A stretch of 64,000 nucleotides of DNA. Source: Variovorax paradoxus. Its GTDB lineage: Bacteria; Pseudomonadota; Gammaproteobacteria; Burkholderiales; Burkholderiaceae_C. The notes under the pieces were generated by a model. It was not told where the DNA came from and did no database searches. It saw only the letters and a list, made by a program, of their open reading frames with translations. The stretch's first letter is position 1. Each line of letters starts with the position of its first letter. The DNA is taken from positions 1,722,001 to 1,786,000 of the forward strand of contig NZ_LR743507.1 of NCBI RefSeq assembly GCF_902712855.1. Direction: 5' to 3'. Below, one piece after another: positions 60,634 through 64,000 of this stretch. The position numbers and the translations under genes were made by a program.

Positions 60634-61831
60634 CGTCGTCTCCACCCACGTGGCGGTCACACCGCCGAAGCTGCACGCGGGGTTCCTGAAGAACAACCTG
60701 CGCGAGTACGGCATGCTGATCTCGCTGGTCGCGATCATGGTGCTGTTCCAGGTGCTGACCGACGGCACGCTGCTGCGTCCGCTGAACCTCACCAACCTGC
60801 TGCTGCAGAACAGCTACGTGGTCATCATGGCGCTGGGCATGCTGCTGGTGATCGTGGCCGGGCACATCGACCTGTCGGTGGGCTCGGTGTGCGGCTTCAT
60901 CGGCGCGCTGGCGGCGGTGCTGATGGTGGAGTACGAGTGGCACTTCGTCCCCACGGCCATCGTGAGCATCGGGGCGGGCGCGGCCATCGGCGCGGCGCAG
61001 GGCTGGTTCGTGGCGTTCCGGAAGATCCCGTCGTTCATCGTCACGCTCGCGGGCATGCTGGTGTTCAAGGGGCTCACGCTGGCGCTGCTCGCGGGGCAGT
61101 CGGTGGGTCCGTTTCCGGAAGCCTTCCAGCGGCTGAGCTCGGGCTTCATTCCCGATCCGCTGGGCGGCGCTGCGGCTGGCGGGCTGCGCACCACTTCGCT
61201 GGTCGTCGGCGCACTGGCCGCCGCGGCGCTGGTGTTCTTCAAGCTGCGCGGCCGCGCCAGGCTGGCGGCGCACGGCATGGAGCAGGAACCGTATGCCTTC
61301 TTCCTGGTGAAGAACCTGTTCTTCGCGGCCATCATCCTGTTCTTCAGCTACCTGCTGTCGACCTACAAGGGCCTGCCCAACGTGCTCATCGTGATGGCCG
61401 TGCTGATCGTGGCGTACGACTTCGTCACCAACCGCACCACCATCGGGCGGCGCATCTATGCGCTGGGCGGCAACGAGAAGGCGGCGCGGCTGTCGGGCGT
61501 GAAGACGCAGCGGCTCGCGTTCCTTACCTTCGTGAACATGGGTGCGCTCGCGGCGCTGGCCGGGCTGGTGTTCGCGGCGCGGCTCAATACCGCCACGCCC
61601 AAGGCCGGGCTGGGCTTCGAGCTCGACGTGATCGCGGCCTGCTTCATCGGCGGCGCCTCTGCCTCGGGCGGCGTGGGCAAGGTGATGGGCGCGGTGATCG
61701 GCGCCTTCATCATGGGCGTGATGAACAACGGCATGTCGATCCTGGGCATCGGCATCGACTACCAGCAGGTCATCAAGGGCCTGGTGCTGCTGGCGGCGGT
61801 GTTCATCGACGTCTACAACAAGAACAAGTAG
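60620..61831 (+). CDS. gguB: Multiple-monosaccharide ABC transporter permease (GguB-like)
   Basis: 403 residues with about ten to twelve membrane helices. Typical segments are SYVVIMALGMLLVIVAGHID, LSVGSVCGFIGALAAVLMVE, PSFIVTLAGMLVFKGLTLAL, a long middle insert characteristic of GguB, and the ATPase-docking GRRIYALGGNEKAARLSGVK near residue 285. The end VIKGLVLLAAVFIDVYNKNK is standard. ATG 60620 lies 14 bases inside the end of gguA with GGGGAGC upstream. It follows gguA directly in an importer that is complete with chvE. Confidence 0.9.
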   Translation: MSRPDVVSTHVAVTPPKLHAGFLKNNLREYGMLISLVAIMVLFQVLTDGTLLRPLNLTNLLLQNSYVVIMALGMLLVIVAGHIDLSVGSVCGFIGALAAVLMVEYEWHFVPTAIVSIGAGAAIGAAQGWFVAFRKIPSFIVTLAGMLVFKGLTLALLAGQSVGPFPEAFQRLSSGFIPDPLGGAAAGGLRTTSLVVGALAAAALVFFKLRGRARLAAHGMEQEPYAFFLVKNLFFAAIILFFSYLLSTYKGLPNVLIVMAVLIVAYDFVTNRTTIGRRIYALGGNEKAARLSGVKTQRLAFLTFVNMGALAALAGLVFAARLNTATPKAGLGFELDVIAACFIGGASASGGVGKVMGAVIGAFIMGVMNNGMSILGIGIDYQQVIKGLVLLAAVFIDVYNKNK

Positions 61832-61837
61832 CAGCGC

Positions 61838-63358
<1,521 letters not shown>

Positions 63359-63360
63359 CT

Positions 63361-63455
63361 CTCCCCCAGTCTTCGCGCACTTCGTGTCGCTTCGCCAACC
63401 CCCTTCCGGGGGCGACACCTGCGGCCCGGCAAAGCCGGTTCCGCGGTGTCTCCCG
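63361..63455 (+). repeat. Single intergenic repeat copy between ATPase and permease genes
   Basis: CTCCCCCAGTCTTCGCGCAC, TTCGTGTCGCTTCGCC, CCCCTTCCGGGGGCGACACC, GCCCGGCAAAGCCGGTTCCG and CGGTGTCTC form one copy. It begins right after the TGA at 63356-63358 and fills the gap to the permease gene. Confidence 0.9.
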
Positions 63456-63473
63456 CATCGAGAGCACGCCGAC

Positions 63474-64000
63474 ATGAACCGCTTCTCGTCCCTCATGAGC
63501 CACCGCCTGGCCTGGCCCATCGTCACATTGCTGTTGCTGCTGGCCATCAACACCGCCTTCAACGCCAGCTTCCTGCGCCTCGAATGGCGCGACGGGCATC
63601 TGTACGGCAGCCTCGTCGACATCCTCAACCGCGCGGCGCCGCTGGTGCTGGTGTCGCTCGGCATGACGCTGGTGATCGCCACGCGCGGCATCGACATCTC
63701 GGTGGGGGCCGTGGTGGCCATCGCGGCCTCGCTCGCGGCCTGGATGATCGGCGGCTCGGTGGCCAACGACGTGAGCCGCTTCCCGATGTCGCTCGCGATC
63801 CTCGCGGCCATCGGCATCGCGCTGCTGTGCGGGCTGTGGAACGGCCTGCTGGTGGCCAGGGTGGGCATGCAGCCGATCATCGCGACGCTGATCCTGATGG
63901 TGGCCGGCCGCGGCATCGCGCAGCTCATTGCCGACGGGCAGATCATCACGATCTACTACAAGCCCTTCTTCTTCCTCGGCAGCGGCTACCTGCTGGGGCT
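63474..64000 (+). CDS. Sugar ABC transporter permease (YtfT-like), cut by window edge
   Basis: The first 175 residues of a longer gene. Membrane segments are WPIVTLLLLLAINTAFNASF, NRAAPLVLVSLGMTLVIATR, GIDISVGAVVAIAASLAAWM and ALLCGLWNGLLVARVGMQPI. The ATRGIDISVGAVVAIA segment is the BPD_transp_2 family core and this form with the LRLEWRDGHLYGSL loop is typical of YtfT. ATG 63474 is clear though its ribosome site is weak (GAGAGC). It should pair with the YtfR-like ATPase before it and the YtfQ-like binding protein at 56886; a second YtfT-like permease (YjfF) may follow beyond the edge. Confidence 0.88.
   Translation, partial: MNRFSSLMSHRLAWPIVTLLLLLAINTAFNASFLRLEWRDGHLYGSLVDILNRAAPLVLVSLGMTLVIATRGIDISVGAVVAIAASLAAWMIGGSVANDVSRFPMSLAILAAIGIALLCGLWNGLLVARVGMQPIIATLILMVAGRGIAQLIADGQIITIYYKPFFFLGSGYLLG

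Overview
The window is high-GC, gene-dense DNA that reads as the chromosome of a betaproteobacterium of the Comamonadaceae, most like Variovorax. This rests on the overall look of the proteins, short spacers, many GTG/TTG starts, and families of roughly 90-bp GC-rich repeats after stop codons; no rRNA or marker gene here proves it. I see no tRNA, rRNA, CRISPR array, transposase, integrase or phage gene. Most genes are housekeeping or metabolic.

Layout. 1-3022: end of an MFS transporter, a folate pair (folB and a pteridine-reductase-like SDR) and a divergent NDUFAF7-type methyltransferase. 3023-4219: a gene-free island of hexanucleotide arrays between two inverted arms of about 250 bp. 4220-8088: TauD-like dioxygenase plus a nitrate/sulfonate/taurine-type ABC importer, with repeat DNA read into the ATPase N-terminus. 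8085-12544: DUF5329, hisN-like phosphatase, DUF2905, ROK kinase, TM2-TPR protein and YfbM-like protein. 12560-14520: MocR regulator and a DUF2917-like protein. 14525-18838: trehalose operon otsB-GH15-otsA. 18900-22079: hybrid histidine kinase and cca. 22245-28579: OmpW, GST, MgtC, Slt, 5-formyl-THF cyclo-ligase and a LysR regulator. 28751-30414: DUF2917, a BLUF photoreceptor and a divergent Crp/Fnr regulator with four cysteines. 30436-35477: lipoprotein, glmU, Lrp and glmS, the amino-sugar genes of wall synthesis. 35570-41780: AhpD-like protein, putA, divergent XRE-cupin and GNAT genes, CPBP protease. 41886-45050: EamA exporter and Old Yellow Enzyme translationally coupled, opposite a LysR gene. 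45175-50867: a 1584-residue protein joining a toroid-like region, a CapA-type metallophosphatase and a MurF-type ligase, coupled to a secreted alpha/beta hydrolase. 50935-64000: a pentose/galactose oxidation and uptake locus.

The sugar locus is the most coherent system. Mutarotase, SMP-30 lactonase, a XylB-like SDR dehydrogenase and an aldehyde dehydrogenase give most of a non-phosphorylative (Weimberg/De Ley-Doudoroff type) route; the dehydratase step is not in the window. A GbpR-type LysR gene faces an operon in which a complete ChvE-GguA-GguB importer sits between the binding protein and the ATPase/permease of a YtfQRT importer. The most unusual items are the giant CapA-MurF fusion and the hexamer island.
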